This document shows, piece by piece, positions 1 to 9,548 of a stretch of DNA of 53,746 nucleotides. The DNA comes from an uncultured beta proteobacterium (GTDB lineage Bacteria; Pseudomonadota; Gammaproteobacteria; Burkholderiales; Burkholderiaceae_C): positions 1 to 53,746 of the forward strand of contig CAIMSP010000161.1 of assembly GCA_903844215.1 (NCBI GenBank), read 5' to 3'. The notes below the pieces were generated by a model, which saw only the letters and a program-made list of their open reading frames with translations, had not been told where the DNA came from and searched no databases. How positions within the stretch are numbered: the first letter of the stretch is position 1; each line of letters starts with the position of its first letter. The translations under genes were made by a program, and so were the position numbers.

Positions 1-97
1 CCACGCTTATCGGCTGTATATTTTTAATGAACCTAGCAACTAAAGACCCTAAGATCCTTACTTGTCATCTGCTTCACTGCGATCAGCGAAGCCTTGA
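1..97 (-). other. rRNA operon leader (5' end of 16S precursor), partial
   Basis: Read on the minus strand, this is the transcribed leader downstream of the promoter at 98-127. Near the window edge it carries a boxA-like element (positions 20-33, reading GGTTCATTAAAAAT) followed by ACAGCCGATAAGCGTGG. That stretch closely resembles the conserved 16S leader of Burkholderiales rRNA operons, where boxA recruits the Nus antitermination complex. The 16S gene itself should begin just beyond position 1, outside the window. The match to a known leader is from memory of the family, not from a search. Confidence 0.75.
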
Positions 98-127
98 ATT
101 ATAGCACTGAAATAAATTCCCTTGCAA
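98..127 (-). promoter_or_regulatory. rRNA operon promoter, proximal
   Basis: On the minus strand a perfect -10 TATAAT (98-103) lies 18 bases from a -35-like TTGCAA (122-127), with an A/T-rich spacer. It is followed by the segment TCAAGGCTTCGCTG, which also follows the second promoter about 122 bp upstream. It faces left into the rRNA leader. This is the better of the two promoters by sequence. Confidence 0.65.
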
Positions 128-219
128 TCGAGTGGGTTATTAACCCCTTCTTCAACTCTCTTCGCCACCACCTTTTGTCTTTGACTCTTGCGAGTCACGT
201 TTCAGCAGCGAAGCCTTTG

Positions 220-262
220 ATTGTAGCACCATCCACGCGCCTCGGCGGCTATTTTTAATCTT
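220..262 (-). promoter_or_regulatory. rRNA operon promoter, distal, with possible UP element
   Basis: On the minus strand TACAAT (220-225) is preceded by a GC-rich stretch with no good -35 and then by an A/T-rich tract (about 249-262) that could act as an UP element. The 24 bases around the -10 and start site (206-229) repeat those of the proximal promoter (84-107) with only a few changes, so the two arose by duplication. The tract overlaps the last codons of the hydrolase gene at 255-1172. Confidence 0.45.
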
Positions 263-1172
263 TTCGCACTTTGACGGCATCCTCTCCCGCGCAGATCACG
301 CCCAAGGTCGTTTGCATGACCACCGAGTTGAACAGCAGACTGACGTGCGCTGCACCCCTGACGCATCGGTTCCGTGCGCCAGGAAGAGTGGCAGTGGAAG
401 CTGGGAAGACGATATTGTCGCAATTGGAGTACCAGCACGTGAACTTTTCGTATCCAGGTGCGGACTCGTCGCCAGCCAGCCTACGAAGCCAGGGGCTGTT
501 CCGGCGCATCTGTGCGGCGTTGAGGACCGGACTGAACTGCGCCAGCGCCGTTCCGTGGTGCGGCGTGCCAATGGTCACGACTTGGTGCACCCTCGCCTCG
601 TCCCCATTGATTCGAAGCCAGGCCCGAGCCGCCAGCCCTCCCATGCTGTGACATACGAGCACTGGAGCCATTCCGGTCGCCACGCTGACGCGCGCTACCG
701 CAGCCTCTATGAGAGGCGCATATTCGTCGATTGCGCCAAACACGGGCTCCAGGCTCACTGCCACAAACGCGTGCTCCCTGGCGCGGAGAATTTCAAGCCA
801 CGGGGTCCACAGGCCCCGGTTGCACACGAAACCATGGATGAACACCACACCGCGCCGCCCGTTCGCCGGCAGATAGTCGGCCACCACCCTTGAGCGAAAG
901 GGTTGGCGCCAAAAGAAGACTTGGGGAACGATGCGAGTCTCACTCCACCAAGCTCTGCCCAGTTCACTCCAGCGAGGCGATCCGACTGGATCGCGTTGAT
1001 TCGCATATCGGAGCATCCAAAATTCCGCAGCCAACACCAGGGAATACCCGAGCAGAGCTACAGTGAAGCCCGCCACTGCGACTGCGGGAGAACGCGTCCA
1101 CCAGGAGCATAGCCAGCCGAAGGCTGCGGCAAATAGAGACAGTGTCGTGAACTGCTGTAGGCGGGCTAGCAT
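255..1172 (-). CDS. alpha/beta hydrolase, lipase/esterase-like, membrane-anchored
   Basis: The protein is about 305 residues long with two N-terminal hydrophobic segments (roughly residues 8-25 and 29-50), so the catalytic domain is probably tethered to the inner membrane. The domain shows the oxyanion motif VVFIHGF near residue 112, the nucleophile elbow CHSMGG (Ser about 176), and later Asp (about 252, in NCDNIVFP) and His (about 276, in GAAHVSLL) that fit the rest of a triad. TPHHGT follows the elbow, as in triacylglycerol lipases and PGAP1-like esterases. The ATG at 1172 is chosen because GGAG lies five bases upstream; a GTG two codons earlier overlaps that site. Substrate is unknown. It reads towards the rRNA operon and stands alone. 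Confidence 0.85.
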   Translation of the reverse strand: MLARLQQFTTLSLFAAAFGWLCSWWTRSPAVAVAGFTVALLGYSLVLAAEFWMLRYANQRDPVGSPRWSELGRAWWSETRIVPQVFFWRQPFRSRVVADYLPANGRRGVVFIHGFVCNRGLWTPWLEILRAREHAFVAVSLEPVFGAIDEYAPLIEAAVARVSVATGMAPVLVCHSMGGLAARAWLRINGDEARVHQVVTIGTPHHGTALAQFSPVLNAAQMRRNSPWLRRLAGDESAPGYEKFTCWYSNCDNIVFPASTATLPGARNRCVRGAAHVSLLFNSVVMQTTLGVICAGEDAVKVRKD

Positions 1173-1346
1173 GGCCACTCCAGTGTGTTGTTAAGGATCC
1201 GAGGTAGAAGACTTCTCGGCCCGGTCACGCCCGGTCCAGCGAACCGTGCCCCGCGCCGACGCTCTGCGCTGCAAGTTGCGGCGGCGAAGGGAGCTTACAC
1301 TTTTCGGCATCCGAGGTGAGCTGAGGACTGCTAGACTCCCCTTCCC

Positions 1347-2054
1347 ATGCGATTTCGACTGCTCCTCCGCCGCCTGACCGTCAGCGCACCCAAGATGGCG
1401 ATCCGAAGCACGCTGCCGTGGCCGCTGCGCTGGGTTGTCGTGGCCATCGTGCTGGGCTTTTGTGGCGCGATCAGTATGTGGGCGTTCGAGTTCGGTCGTG
1501 ACATTGCCGGCTTGGACAAGACGTCCAAGGAAGAATTGCCGCGCTTGCGGTCTGAACTTGCCCGATTGACGTTGGAACGCGACAAGGCGCAATCCATCGC
1601 CAATACCGCGGGCAGTCTGCTGGCCGCGGGGCAGGCGACTCAGGACCAGTTGGCGGCCCAGAACCGGCAACTGGAGGCGACGAACCATTCATTGCGCGAC
1701 GATTTGGGGTTCTTTGAAAAACTACTTCCGGTTTCCGGTAGTGGTGGCATCGCCATCAGGGGTTTGCAGCTCGAGGTCTTGGCCGGCAGCCAACTCAAGT
1801 GGCAAGTCTTGGTGTTTCAGGCAGTGAAGAATCCGGCGGAGTTCTCGGGGAAACTCGACTTGACCATCTCGGGGCTGCGCAACGGAAAACCTTGGTCGAT
1901 TTCACTACCCGAAGCCGAACAAGGCCTGAAGTTCACGCAATATCGCAGGCTCGAAGGCGTACTGCAACTTCCGGCCGACGTGCTGCTCAAAATCGCGTCT
2001 GCGCGCATCCTCGAGGGCGCGTCCGTGCGGGCAACCCAAACCGTCAAGCTCTAG
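1347..2054 (+). CDS. DUF6776-like membrane-anchored coiled-coil protein
   Basis: This 235-residue protein has a short basic N-terminus, one membrane segment (about residues 27-47), then a heptad-rich coiled coil (about 58-115) and a C-terminal beta-rich domain, presumably periplasmic. The overall design matches the DUF6776 family of betaproteobacteria, found next to bactofilin genes; the family assignment is from memory. It precedes bactofilin by 22 bp on the same strand and is probably co-transcribed with it. A role as membrane partner of the bactofilin filament is inference. The first ATG (1347) lacks a clear ribosome site, and an ATG at 1395 is an alternative start. Confidence 0.75.
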   Translation: MRFRLLLRRLTVSAPKMAIRSTLPWPLRWVVVAIVLGFCGAISMWAFEFGRDIAGLDKTSKEELPRLRSELARLTLERDKAQSIANTAGSLLAAGQATQDQLAAQNRQLEATNHSLRDDLGFFEKLLPVSGSGGIAIRGLQLEVLAGSQLKWQVLVFQAVKNPAEFSGKLDLTISGLRNGKPWSISLPEAEQGLKFTQYRRLEGVLQLPADVLLKIASARILEGASVRATQTVKL

Positions 2055-2076
2055 GTCCAATGAAACAGGAGTTCCC

Positions 2077-2472
2077 ATGTTTGCAAAGAAGAAGCCGCCA
2101 CCGATCAAAAGTTTGATTGCTCATGGAACTGAAATCCACGGCAATCTCTCATTCACCGATGGTTTGCGCATCGACGGCGCTGTCTTTGGCGACGTGGTGG
2201 CGGCGACCGAGCGGCCCAGCATCTTGGTGATTTCCGAAACGGCGAGTTTGACCGGCGAGATCCATGCGGACCACGTGATCGTGAACGGGCGCGTGACCGG
2301 GACCGTGCATGCGCGCAGCTTGCTGGAGGTTCAGCCCAAGGCGCGCATCGAAGGCGATGTGTACTACACGGGGCTGGAGATGCACTTGGGTGCGGTCATT
2401 CACGGCCGCCTGGTGGCGCAATTGATGAGCGAGGAAAAGCCCACACTGAAATTGGCGGCAAACAACGCTTAG
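2077..2472 (+). CDS. Bactofilin, polymer-forming cytoskeletal protein
   Basis: The protein has 131 residues, the usual small size for the family. A charged N-terminal tail (MFAKKKPPP) is followed by a right-handed beta-helix core with repeating short strands and Gly turns (GTEIHGNLSF, LRIDGAVFGDV, LTGEIHADHV, VNGRVTGTVHA, IEGDVYYTGLEM, IHGRL). Bactofilins polymerise without nucleotide under the membrane and position cell-wall enzymes. Neighbours fit that role: a coiled-coil membrane protein just upstream, and anmK and an M23 peptidase within 3 kb. An ATG with GGAG upstream supports the start. Confidence 0.93.
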   Translation: MFAKKKPPPIKSLIAHGTEIHGNLSFTDGLRIDGAVFGDVVAATERPSILVISETASLTGEIHADHVIVNGRVTGTVHARSLLEVQPKARIEGDVYYTGLEMHLGAVIHGRLVAQLMSEEKPTLKLAANNA

Positions 2473-2527
2473 ACGGGATTTTCTGTGTTTTACAGTACCA
2501 TTTGCCATATCCCATTAGGAGTCACAC

Positions 2528-2893
2528 ATGAATGCAGTCGCTGAGAACCTTCCGACCGAGATGCCCGCCCCCATCCTTTTCACAGACAGCGCGGCCGCAA
2601 AGGTGGCTGACTTGATCGCCGAAGAAGGAAACCCTGAACTGAAACTGCGGGTGTTCGTTCAAGGCGGTGGCTGCTCGGGATTTCAGTACGGATTCACCTT
2701 TGATGAGGTGACGAACGAGGACGACACGACCATGACCAAGAACGGCGTGTCGCTGCTGATCGATGCCATGAGCTATCAATACCTCGTCGGTGCCGAGATC
2801 GACTACAAGGAAGACCTGCAGGGCGCGCAGTTCGTCATCAAAAACCCGAACGCGACCACGACTTGCGGCTGCGGATCCAGCTTTTCCGGCTGA
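2528..2893 (+). CDS. erpA: Iron-sulfur cluster insertion protein ErpA
   Basis: This 121-residue A-type carrier receives Fe-S clusters from the Isc machinery and passes them to target enzymes in the cytoplasm. The three conserved cysteines are present: one in [10 protein letters not shown] (about residue 49) and two in the C-terminal CGCGSSFSG. The internal segment [22 protein letters not shown]-like region is typical of ErpA/IscA, and the N-terminal extension before [11 protein letters not shown] is typical of betaproteobacterial ErpA. AGGAG lies just upstream of the ATG. It stands 55 bp after bactofilin and converges on anmK. Confidence 0.95.
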   Translation: MNAVAENLPTEMPAPILFTDSAAAKVADLIAEEGNPELKLRVFVQGGGCSGFQYGFTFDEVTNEDDTTMTKNGVSLLIDAMSYQYLVGAEIDYKEDLQGAQFVIKNPNATTTCGCGSSFSG

Positions 2894-2912
2894 TTTAACC
2901 CCGTCTGCCCGC

Positions 2913-4034
2913 TCAAGCCGGGTAGACGGCGCCCAAGATTCTCTCGCCTGAGGCGCCGGTCACGCCGCGCAAATTGCCGCTTTCTCGGCGCACCGTCTTT
3001 CGTGCGAGCCAGGCGAACGCCGTGGCTTCGACCTGTTGCGGCGCCAGACCGTGCAGAGCCGAAGACTCCACTCGAACCGCCGGAATCCGGACACGCAGTC
3101 GATGCATCAACTGCGCATTCAGGGCCCCTCCACCGCAAACAATCAAGGTCGTGCATTCGGGTGCGAATTGCGCTACGGCCGCGCAGCAGCTCATGGCCGT
3201 GAGTTCCGTCAAGGTGGCCTGAACGTCCTGCGCCCGCGCTTGCGGAAGTGATTCAAGTTGGTCCTGAAGCCACTGGGGATTGAACAGGTCCCGGCCGGTG
3301 CTCTTGGGTGGTGGCTTCGCGAAGAACGGGTCGCTGGCCAAAAGCTCCAGCAACTGGGGAAGCACTTGACCCGTTGCCGCCCACTGGCCACCGGCGTCAA
3401 ATTTTTCTCCCGTGAAACGCTGGCACCAGTAGTCCATCAAAGCGTTTCCCGGGCCACAGTCAAAACCGGTGACCAACGACGGTCCCGGTCTGCGCGCGTC
3501 CAACACGCTGACATTCGATATCCCACCAAGATTCAAGACGGCGATGCTTTGGCCAGACTGGCCAAACATTTCGAGGTGAAACGCCGGCACCAGGGGTGCG
3601 CCCTGTCCGCCGGCGGCGACATCACGACTGCGAAAGTCGGCAACTACATCGATGCCCGTCAGTTCCGCCAGCAGCGCCGGATTGTTCAGCTGAAGCGTAT
3701 AGCCGCAACCGTCAAAACACTGAGGACGATGGCGCACGGTCTGGCCATGGGCGCCAATCGCCCGCACCTCAGCCCGAGGGGTGCCACTGATCGAGAGAAG
3801 TTCATGCACCACACCAGCGTAGAGTCGCGCCAAGGCGTTGGCCGCCAAGGCGGCTCGATGCAATTCGTCGGTTCCCGAGGTGTTCAGGGACAGGAACTCC
3901 GAACGCAGTGCGTCAACGAACGCCGCGCTGGCGTGCTGCACAACACGGGGCTTGCTGGCGGAGAAATCAACCAGTGCAGCGTCCACGCCATCCATCGACG
4001 TGCCCGACATCAGGCCAATGTAAAGCTCCGGCAT
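2913..4034 (-). CDS. anmK: Anhydro-N-acetylmuramic acid kinase
   Basis: This 373-residue cytoplasmic sugar kinase of the actin/Hsp70 fold phosphorylates and opens 1,6-anhydro-MurNAc released from peptidoglycan by lytic transglycosylases, giving MurNAc-6-P for wall recycling. The N-terminal YIGLMSGTSMDGVDAAL is the family signature. Other conserved elements are AIGAHGQTVRHRP, DVVADFRSRDVAAGGQGAPL, GGISNVSV, GFDCGPGNALMD and the C-terminal VCGGGALN. Length is normal. It lies 51 bp downstream of the M23 peptidase on the same strand, so the pair may be one transcript devoted to wall turnover. Confidence 0.95.
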   Translation of the reverse strand: MPELYIGLMSGTSMDGVDAALVDFSASKPRVVQHASAAFVDALRSEFLSLNTSGTDELHRAALAANALARLYAGVVHELLSISGTPRAEVRAIGAHGQTVRHRPQCFDGCGYTLQLNNPALLAELTGIDVVADFRSRDVAAGGQGAPLVPAFHLEMFGQSGQSIAVLNLGGISNVSVLDARRPGPSLVTGFDCGPGNALMDYWCQRFTGEKFDAGGQWAATGQVLPQLLELLASDPFFAKPPPKSTGRDLFNPQWLQDQLESLPQARAQDVQATLTELTAMSCCAAVAQFAPECTTLIVCGGGALNAQLMHRLRVRIPAVRVESSALHGLAPQQVEATAFAWLARKTVRRESGNLRGVTGASGERILGAVYPA

Positions 4035-4085
4035 GGGTGCGGTGCTTGCGGTATGACTCGCGCCAAGGAGCCTGACGCTTCAGGC

Positions 4086-5426
4086 CTACTGAGCGCTGGC
4101 GACCTGCATCGTCGAAGTCGTCGCCAATTGCAACCGTGTCCCGGCGGCCAGCGCGGCAAACGCAGGCCGGGCCGAAGCCGAGACCGGCGTGGTTTCACTT
4201 TGGCGCGCAACGGTCATCGGGTTCTGGTACTTGCCGTTGACGCGAAATTCAAAGTGCAAGTGCGGGCCCGTGGCCCAGCCCGTGGCACCGACCGCGCCCA
4301 GGTTCTGGCCCTGCGCAATGTTTTGTCCGCGCTTGACCGCCACCTTGCTCAGGTGCGCATAGACCGTCGTCTGGTTGTTGCGGTGCTTCACCATGACCAC
4401 GTTCCCGAACCCGTTTTGCACCCCGGCAAAATCCACCACGCCGTCGCCCACGCTGCGCACGGGCGTTCCCGTGGGTGCAGCGTAATCCACGCCCTGATGT
4501 GCCTGCCACTTCTGCAGGATCGGATGAAAGCGCATCTTGAAGCCGCTGGTAATGCGCGAGAACTGCACCGGCGATGCGAGGTAGGCGCGGCGCAACGATT
4601 GGCCATCGAGCGTGTAGTAGCCGCCCTTTTGACCGGGCTCCTGAAACCACATCGCCTGAAACGTCTTGCCGTTGTTGACAAACTCGGCACTCAACACGCG
4701 CCCCGATCGCATCGGTTCGCCATCTGCTTCCAGGGCTTCGTACACGAGGGAGAAACGGTCGCCCTTGCGCAGGGCACGGTGAAAGTCGATATCGCCGGAA
4801 AAAATTTCCGCCAGTTGCGTGGCGACTGAATCCGGAATGCGGGCATCGTCCGTGGCGGCAAACAAGGAGGAACGGATGACGCCGCTGGCAAGTCGCGTGG
4901 AAGCAGACAAGGCCGCCGTTTCCACATGCGCCGCAAAGCGGTTGCCCGCGCGCTCAATCACCAAGCGATTGAATTGCCCTTCGTCCTCGGAGTTCCATCT
5001 GACGGTCAACCGGAGCAACGCGTTCGAGCCATTGGCTTGAGCCGTGACGGTTCGCCCCGCGCGCCCTAGGACGTTCTTTCGGGTGAGGGCATCGTGACGC
5101 AGGAAGTCAGCCGCCTGTGCGTCGTCGATACCAAGCCGTTTAAGCAGGCTCTCGGCCGTGTCCGTGGCACGCGTCGTTTCCGAGCGAAACAGATTCACGG
5201 CCTGACTCGTCAGTTGCTCTTCCTGAGCCTGTAGCGGCAAGGCAGTCACGAGTTCCAGCACCTGCTGCACCGGCAACTTGGCCGCGTCCGGCGCAAACGA
5301 GGCGACGGCAAACGCGCCACTTGCAGCACCCAGCAACAGCACAGCCAGCGTTGCCGCAATCCGCTGAGGATGGCGTTTCAATAGAGAGACGAAGCCCGTC
5401 TTAAGGGCCTGGAATAGTTCATTCAA
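4086..5426 (-). CDS. M23-family murein endopeptidase, membrane-anchored
   Basis: The 446-residue protein has a cytoplasmic N-terminus, one membrane segment (about residues 24-45), a long periplasmic region with two OapA/LysM-like subdomains, and a C-terminal LytM/M23 zinc peptidase domain (about 290-395). Predicted zinc ligands are His310 and Asp314 in [10 protein letters not shown] and His391 in GPHLHFEF; His389 is the accessory histidine. Such enzymes cut peptide cross-links in peptidoglycan. The start is a TTG at 5426, since no in-frame ATG or GTG precedes the membrane segment and GGGA lies upstream. It is divergent from tyrS and upstream of anmK, an order common in betaproteobacteria. Confidence 0.92.
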   Translation of the reverse strand: MNELFQALKTGFVSLLKRHPQRIAATLAVLLLGAASGAFAVASFAPDAAKLPVQQVLELVTALPLQAQEEQLTSQAVNLFRSETTRATDTAESLLKRLGIDDAQAADFLRHDALTRKNVLGRAGRTVTAQANGSNALLRLTVRWNSEDEGQFNRLVIERAGNRFAAHVETAALSASTRLASGVIRSSLFAATDDARIPDSVATQLAEIFSGDIDFHRALRKGDRFSLVYEALEADGEPMRSGRVLSAEFVNNGKTFQAMWFQEPGQKGGYYTLDGQSLRRAYLASPVQFSRITSGFKMRFHPILQKWQAHQGVDYAAPTGTPVRSVGDGVVDFAGVQNGFGNVVMVKHRNNQTTVYAHLSKVAVKRGQNIAQGQNLGAVGATGWATGPHLHFEFRVNGKYQNPMTVARQSETTPVSASARPAFAALAAGTRLQLATTSTMQVASAQ

Positions 5427-5595
5427 AGCAGGAATTCCCGGTGCATTGAGGCGGTCACCGCAGGTGGTCTCAACTGGAATCCGACAGATTCAAGAAACAG
5501 CGCCAGGGCAACCAAGGAAGCGCCAACTAAAATCTGACGCTGCGACTGCGGCCAGTATAACGGTGTCCGCTCCCGACACATCTGAAGAAACCCTT

Positions 5596-6840
5596 ATGAA
5601 TCAAGCAACTGACATCCCATTTTCTGTAACTGAGCGTGTCCTGGAAGCGATGGCGGTGAGCTTGCGCGGCTGCGAGGAGTTGCTTCCGCAAGATGATTGG
5701 TTAAAGAAATTGGCTCGATCCGAGGCGACCGGCAAGCCACTGCGCATCAAGCTGGGGTTGGACCCGACGGCGCCCGATATTCATCTGGGACATACGGTGG
5801 TGCTGAACAAGATGCGCCAGCTTCAGGACTTGGGGCACCAAGTGATCTTCCTGATCGGTGACTTCACCAGCCTGATCGGCGACCCCTCCGGACGCAACGC
5901 GACGCGTCCAGCGCTGACCGCCGAGCAAATCAAGGCCAATGCCGAGACCTATTACCGGCAGGCGAGCATGGTGCTGGATCCCAGTCGGACCGAGATTCGC
6001 TACAACAGCGAATGGAGTGACCCTCTTGGCGCGCGCGGCATGATTCAACTCGCGGCCAAATACAACGTGGCGCGCATGATGGAGCGCGACGACTTCAACA
6101 AGCGCTTCAAGGAAGGCCGCAGCATCTCCGTGCACGAGTTCCTCTATCCGCTGATGCAAGGCTACGACTCGGTGGCGCTCAAAAGCGACCTGGAACTGGG
6201 CGGAACCGACCAGAAGTTCAACCTGTTGGTGGGCCGTCACTTACAGGCAGAGTACGGCCAGGAGCCACAGTGCATCTTGACGATGCCCTTGCTTGAGGGC
6301 TTGGATGGCATCGAAAAGATGAGCAAGAGCAAGAACAACTACATCGGCATCTCAGAAGACGCCAACACCATGTTTGCCAAGGTACTGAGCATTTCCGATG
6401 ATCTGATGTGGCGTTGGTTCACGCTGCTCAGCTTCCAGAGCGAAGCGGCCATCGCCGCCCTCAAGGCGCAGGTGCAGGCCGGGCGCAACCCCAAGGACGC
6501 CAAGGTGGCGTTGGCCAAGGAGATTACGGCGCGCTTTCATTCGTCGGCTGCCGCAGACGCCGCCGAGCAGGATTTCATCAATCGCAGCAAAGGCGGCGTC
6601 CCGGAGCAGGTCCCCGAGTTGCTCCTGCCTTTGGCCGAGGGCACTTCTTCGATGGGCATCGCTGCCCTGCTGAAAATGGCCGGCCTGGTGGCGTCCAGTG
6701 GCGAAGGCAATCGATTGATCGATGGCGGTGGGGTGCGCGTGGACTCGGGCGTCGTGAGCGACAAGGGACTCAAGCTGGGACGCGGCGCTTACCTGCTGCA
6801 GGTCGGAAAACGCAAGTTCGTGCGCGTGACCTTGAACTGA
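5596..6840 (+). CDS. tyrS: Tyrosine--tRNA ligase
   Basis: This 414-residue class I aminoacyl-tRNA synthetase charges tRNA-Tyr. The signature HLGH (residues 63-66) and KMSKS (241-245) are intact, with the tyrosine-site segment [13 protein letters not shown] before the first. The C-terminal 65 residues form an S4 RNA-binding domain ([18 protein letters not shown]... [12 protein letters not shown]). The frame is open further upstream to 5446, but that extension has no family counterpart, and the ATG at 5596 has GAAGAAA just upstream. It faces away from the M23 gene and ends one base from the convergent MBL-fold gene. Confidence 0.95.
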   Translation: MNQATDIPFSVTERVLEAMAVSLRGCEELLPQDDWLKKLARSEATGKPLRIKLGLDPTAPDIHLGHTVVLNKMRQLQDLGHQVIFLIGDFTSLIGDPSGRNATRPALTAEQIKANAETYYRQASMVLDPSRTEIRYNSEWSDPLGARGMIQLAAKYNVARMMERDDFNKRFKEGRSISVHEFLYPLMQGYDSVALKSDLELGGTDQKFNLLVGRHLQAEYGQEPQCILTMPLLEGLDGIEKMSKSKNNYIGISEDANTMFAKVLSISDDLMWRWFTLLSFQSEAAIAALKAQVQAGRNPKDAKVALAKEITARFHSSAAADAAEQDFINRSKGGVPEQVPELLLPLAEGTSSMGIAALLKMAGLVASSGEGNRLIDGGGVRVDSGVVSDKGLKLGRGAYLLQVGKRKFVRVTLN

Positions 6841-6841
6841 A

Positions 6842-7765
6842 TCAGGCGTTGGACACGACGCCGCCGTCGCGAGTGGCCGAGCCGGAACGCACCAGGTCAA
6901 GGATCAAGGTCTCTATCCATGGTTCCAAGGCCATTTCGGAAAAATAGCGCTGCTGCACCAGTCCGAGGTACGGCGTCGATCGGCACCAGCCGAGCATGCC
7001 GTCCATGCGGATGCGCTGAACTTCCAGCAGCTTGAACTTGAGCAGCACCTTGGCCGCATACTGGGCGTGTTTACTCGGGTTGCTGGCAAAGCCTTCCAGC
7101 CGTTTTCGGGCCCAGGTGAGCGACGCGCCAACGCCGGCAAAGGCTCTGCCGTGTCCCGGAATGACGATGCGCGGTTCGAGCGTCTGAATCACATCCAGCG
7201 TGGCGCCGACTTGGTCGAACGCACTCATTCCTTCCAACTCCGGGAACACCACGCCGAAGCCTTTCTCCCACAAGGCGTCACCGGAAATCAGGGTGCGCGA
7301 GCGCGGCTCGAACAGCATCACCGCATGCGGGTCGTGCCCCGGTGCGGCGTGAACCTGCCACAGAACGTCGGCCAGTTCCAGTTCCCGCCCCGGTTCGAGC
7401 ACCGCATTGAAGCAGAACGGAGGGCACTCCTGTCCGGTCGTTTTGTAGCTCAAGGCGGCCGCTTCCCACGGAACGACATGGGCCGATTGGCCCGGCGGAA
7501 TCCTTGTCGTCATGCTCGGATAGCGCTGCTGCAAGGCGGCGTTGCCGCCGCAATGGTCGCTGTGCAGATGGGTATTGATCAGTTGGTCCAGAACTTGATC
7601 ACCCAAATGCTGCTCCAGCAGCAGCAGCGTTTGCGCGGCGTGTGTGCAGTAGCCGCTGTCCACCAGCACCGACTGGTTCTTGTCCTGCAGCAGGATGTTG
7701 TTGGACGACAACCAACCACGTTCGAGCAGCGTGACCCCCGACGGCAAAATGGCATCAGCGTCCAT
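6842..7765 (-). CDS. MBL-fold metallo-hydrolase
   Basis: The protein has 307 residues from the ATG at 7765; a TTG eight codons earlier (7789) is possible but neither has a clear ribosome site. The zinc signature THLHSDHCGG (about residue 72), APGHDPHAV, SGDALW and PGHGRAF give the full set of metallo-beta-lactamase ligands. A helical C-terminal region (about 220-300) resembles glyoxalase II/LACTB2-like thioester hydrolases. It lies 45 bp downstream of the fatty acyl-CoA ligase and is likely co-transcribed with it, so acyl-thioester cleavage is plausible but unproven. Confidence 0.88.
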   Translation of the reverse strand: MDADAILPSGVTLLERGWLSSNNILLQDKNQSVLVDSGYCTHAAQTLLLLEQHLGDQVLDQLINTHLHSDHCGGNAALQQRYPSMTTRIPPGQSAHVVPWEAAALSYKTTGQECPPFCFNAVLEPGRELELADVLWQVHAAPGHDPHAVMLFEPRSRTLISGDALWEKGFGVVFPELEGMSAFDQVGATLDVIQTLEPRIVIPGHGRAFAGVGASLTWARKRLEGFASNPSKHAQYAAKVLLKFKLLEVQRIRMDGMLGWCRSTPYLGLVQQRYFSEMALEPWIETLILDLVRSGSATRDGGVVSNA

Positions 7766-7810
7766 CAGGCGCAGCGCGATTGGCGCCAAGCATGCTCGAG
7801 CACGCCGGCT

Positions 7811-9496
7811 TCACTTGCCGCTGCGCAGTTCGCGCCGCAGAATTTTTCCAACATTCGTCTTGGGCAATTCGTCCCGGAATTCGATGTATTTGGGGTGCTT
7901 GTAGCCGGTCAGGTTCTGGCGGCAGTATTTCGCCACATCGTCCTCGGTGAGGGTGGGGTCGTTCTTCACCAGGAAGATCTTGATGGCCTCGCCCTGCTTG
8001 TCGTCCGGCACGCCCACAGCGGCGCACTCCACCACGCCCGGGCAAAGGGAAATGATGTTTTCCAACTCATTCGGATAGACGTTGAAACCGCTGACATTGA
8101 TCATGTCCTTCTTGCGGTCCACGATCTTCGTGTAGCCCCTCTCGTCCATGACGCCGATGTCGCCGGTGCGCATGAAGCCGTCTGCAGTGAACGCCTTGCG
8201 CGTCTCCTCCTCTTGCTGGTAGTAGCCGGTCATCACATTCGGACCGCGGATGCAGATCTCACCGGACTCCCCCTGTGGCAGCGAGTTTCCGTCGTCGTCC
8301 TTGATGGCGATGTCGATGCTGGGCAGGGGCAGGCCGATGCTGCCGGTGAACTGCGAGTTGGTGACCGGATTGTTGGTGCCAATGGCGCAGGTTTCGCTCA
8401 TGCCCCAGCCCTCGATCATCGGGCTGCCCGTGGTTTTCAGCCAGTGCTGTGCCGTCCCTTCGGACGCGGCCATGCCGCCCGCTTGGGAGACGCACAGGCT
8501 GGAGAAATCGACGGACTTGAATTGAGGGTGCTGCAGCAAGGCATTGAACAGGGTGTTGACCGCCGGCAGCATGTGAAACGGGCGCTGTTTCAAGACTTCG
8601 ACGAACTTGCCGAAGTCGCGCGGATTGGGGATGAGCGTCAGATGGGACCCTTGGCGAATGGCCAGCAGGCACAGCGTCAGTGCAAAGATGTGATACAACG
8701 GCAGTGCGGCGATGCTGTTGATCTTGCTGACGTCTCCGACCCGGCCCATGGCGGGGGTGAACCAGGCCTCGGCCTGGAGAACCGCAGCCACCACATTGCG
8801 GTGGGTCAGGATGGCGCCTTTGGACAAGCCGGTGGTGCCACCGGTGTATTGAAGAAACGCGATCGAATCCAGCGAGCTTGATCCGGACTTGAGCGGCATG
8901 CCCTTGCCTTGCGCCAACACGCTGGCGAACGGCGTCACGCTGCGCCCCTGGCTCAGGGGCAGCTTGTAGGCCGGGACCATCTTGGCAAGATGGCGCACCG
9001 CAAAGGTGATCCATCGGCCATACCAGAAGCCCAACAGCTCACCCATGGAGGCCATCACCACGTGTTTGATGGACGTGCGCTCGATCACTTCTTCCAGCGT
9101 GTGCGCAAAGTTTTCCAGAATGACGATGGCACAGGCACCGGAATCGCGCAACTGGTGTTCAAGTTCCCTGGGCGTGTACAGCGGGTTGACGTTGACGCAG
9201 GTGTAGCCGGCGCGCAGGATGCCCGCCATGGTGACCGCGAACTGCGGCACATTGGGCAACATGATGGCCACGCGCGCCCCCGGCTCCAGCCCCAGTCCCT
9301 GCAGCCACGCACCCAAAGCGGCCGAATAGGCATCGAGCTGGCGATAAGACATCCACCGGTTCATGCAAACCGAAAAGGGCTTGTCCGCATTGCGCTTGAA
9401 TGATTCTTCCAGCAGATGTGTCAGCGATTGACAGGGGCCGGGGTCAATCTCGTGCGGCACGCCTTCGGGGTAACTCTTGAGCCAGTATTTTTCCAT
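7811..9496 (-). CDS. fadD: Long-chain fatty acid--CoA ligase
   Basis: This 561-residue ANL-superfamily adenylating enzyme activates fatty acids to acyl-CoA through an acyl-AMP for beta-oxidation, at the inner face of the membrane. The phosphate-binding motif YTGGTTGLSKGA is present (about residue 213), as are GWGMSET, MRTGDIGVMDERGY, the hinge IVDRKKDMI and the catalytic C-terminal Lys region (GKILRRELR). Length and order of motifs match FadD. The MBL-fold gene follows closely on the same strand. Alternative substrates such as other carboxylic acids cannot be ruled out from sequence. Confidence 0.93.
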   Translation of the reverse strand: MEKYWLKSYPEGVPHEIDPGPCQSLTHLLEESFKRNADKPFSVCMNRWMSYRQLDAYSAALGAWLQGLGLEPGARVAIMLPNVPQFAVTMAGILRAGYTCVNVNPLYTPRELEHQLRDSGACAIVILENFAHTLEEVIERTSIKHVVMASMGELLGFWYGRWITFAVRHLAKMVPAYKLPLSQGRSVTPFASVLAQGKGMPLKSGSSSLDSIAFLQYTGGTTGLSKGAILTHRNVVAAVLQAEAWFTPAMGRVGDVSKINSIAALPLYHIFALTLCLLAIRQGSHLTLIPNPRDFGKFVEVLKQRPFHMLPAVNTLFNALLQHPQFKSVDFSSLCVSQAGGMAASEGTAQHWLKTTGSPMIEGWGMSETCAIGTNNPVTNSQFTGSIGLPLPSIDIAIKDDDGNSLPQGESGEICIRGPNVMTGYYQQEEETRKAFTADGFMRTGDIGVMDERGYTKIVDRKKDMINVSGFNVYPNELENIISLCPGVVECAAVGVPDDKQGEAIKIFLVKNDPTLTEDDVAKYCRQNLTGYKHPKYIEFRDELPKTNVGKILRRELRSGK

Positions 9497-9548
9497 GGTC
9501 CCTGTCCTTAGTGGAACGGCGATTGTGCCGCCACCAGGGCCACCGGCG

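Noticed and set aside
7067-8881. 604-codon open frame on the plus strand over the MBL and fadD genes
   Set aside because: Spans two well-supported genes on the other strand; His/Gln/Arg-rich shadow.
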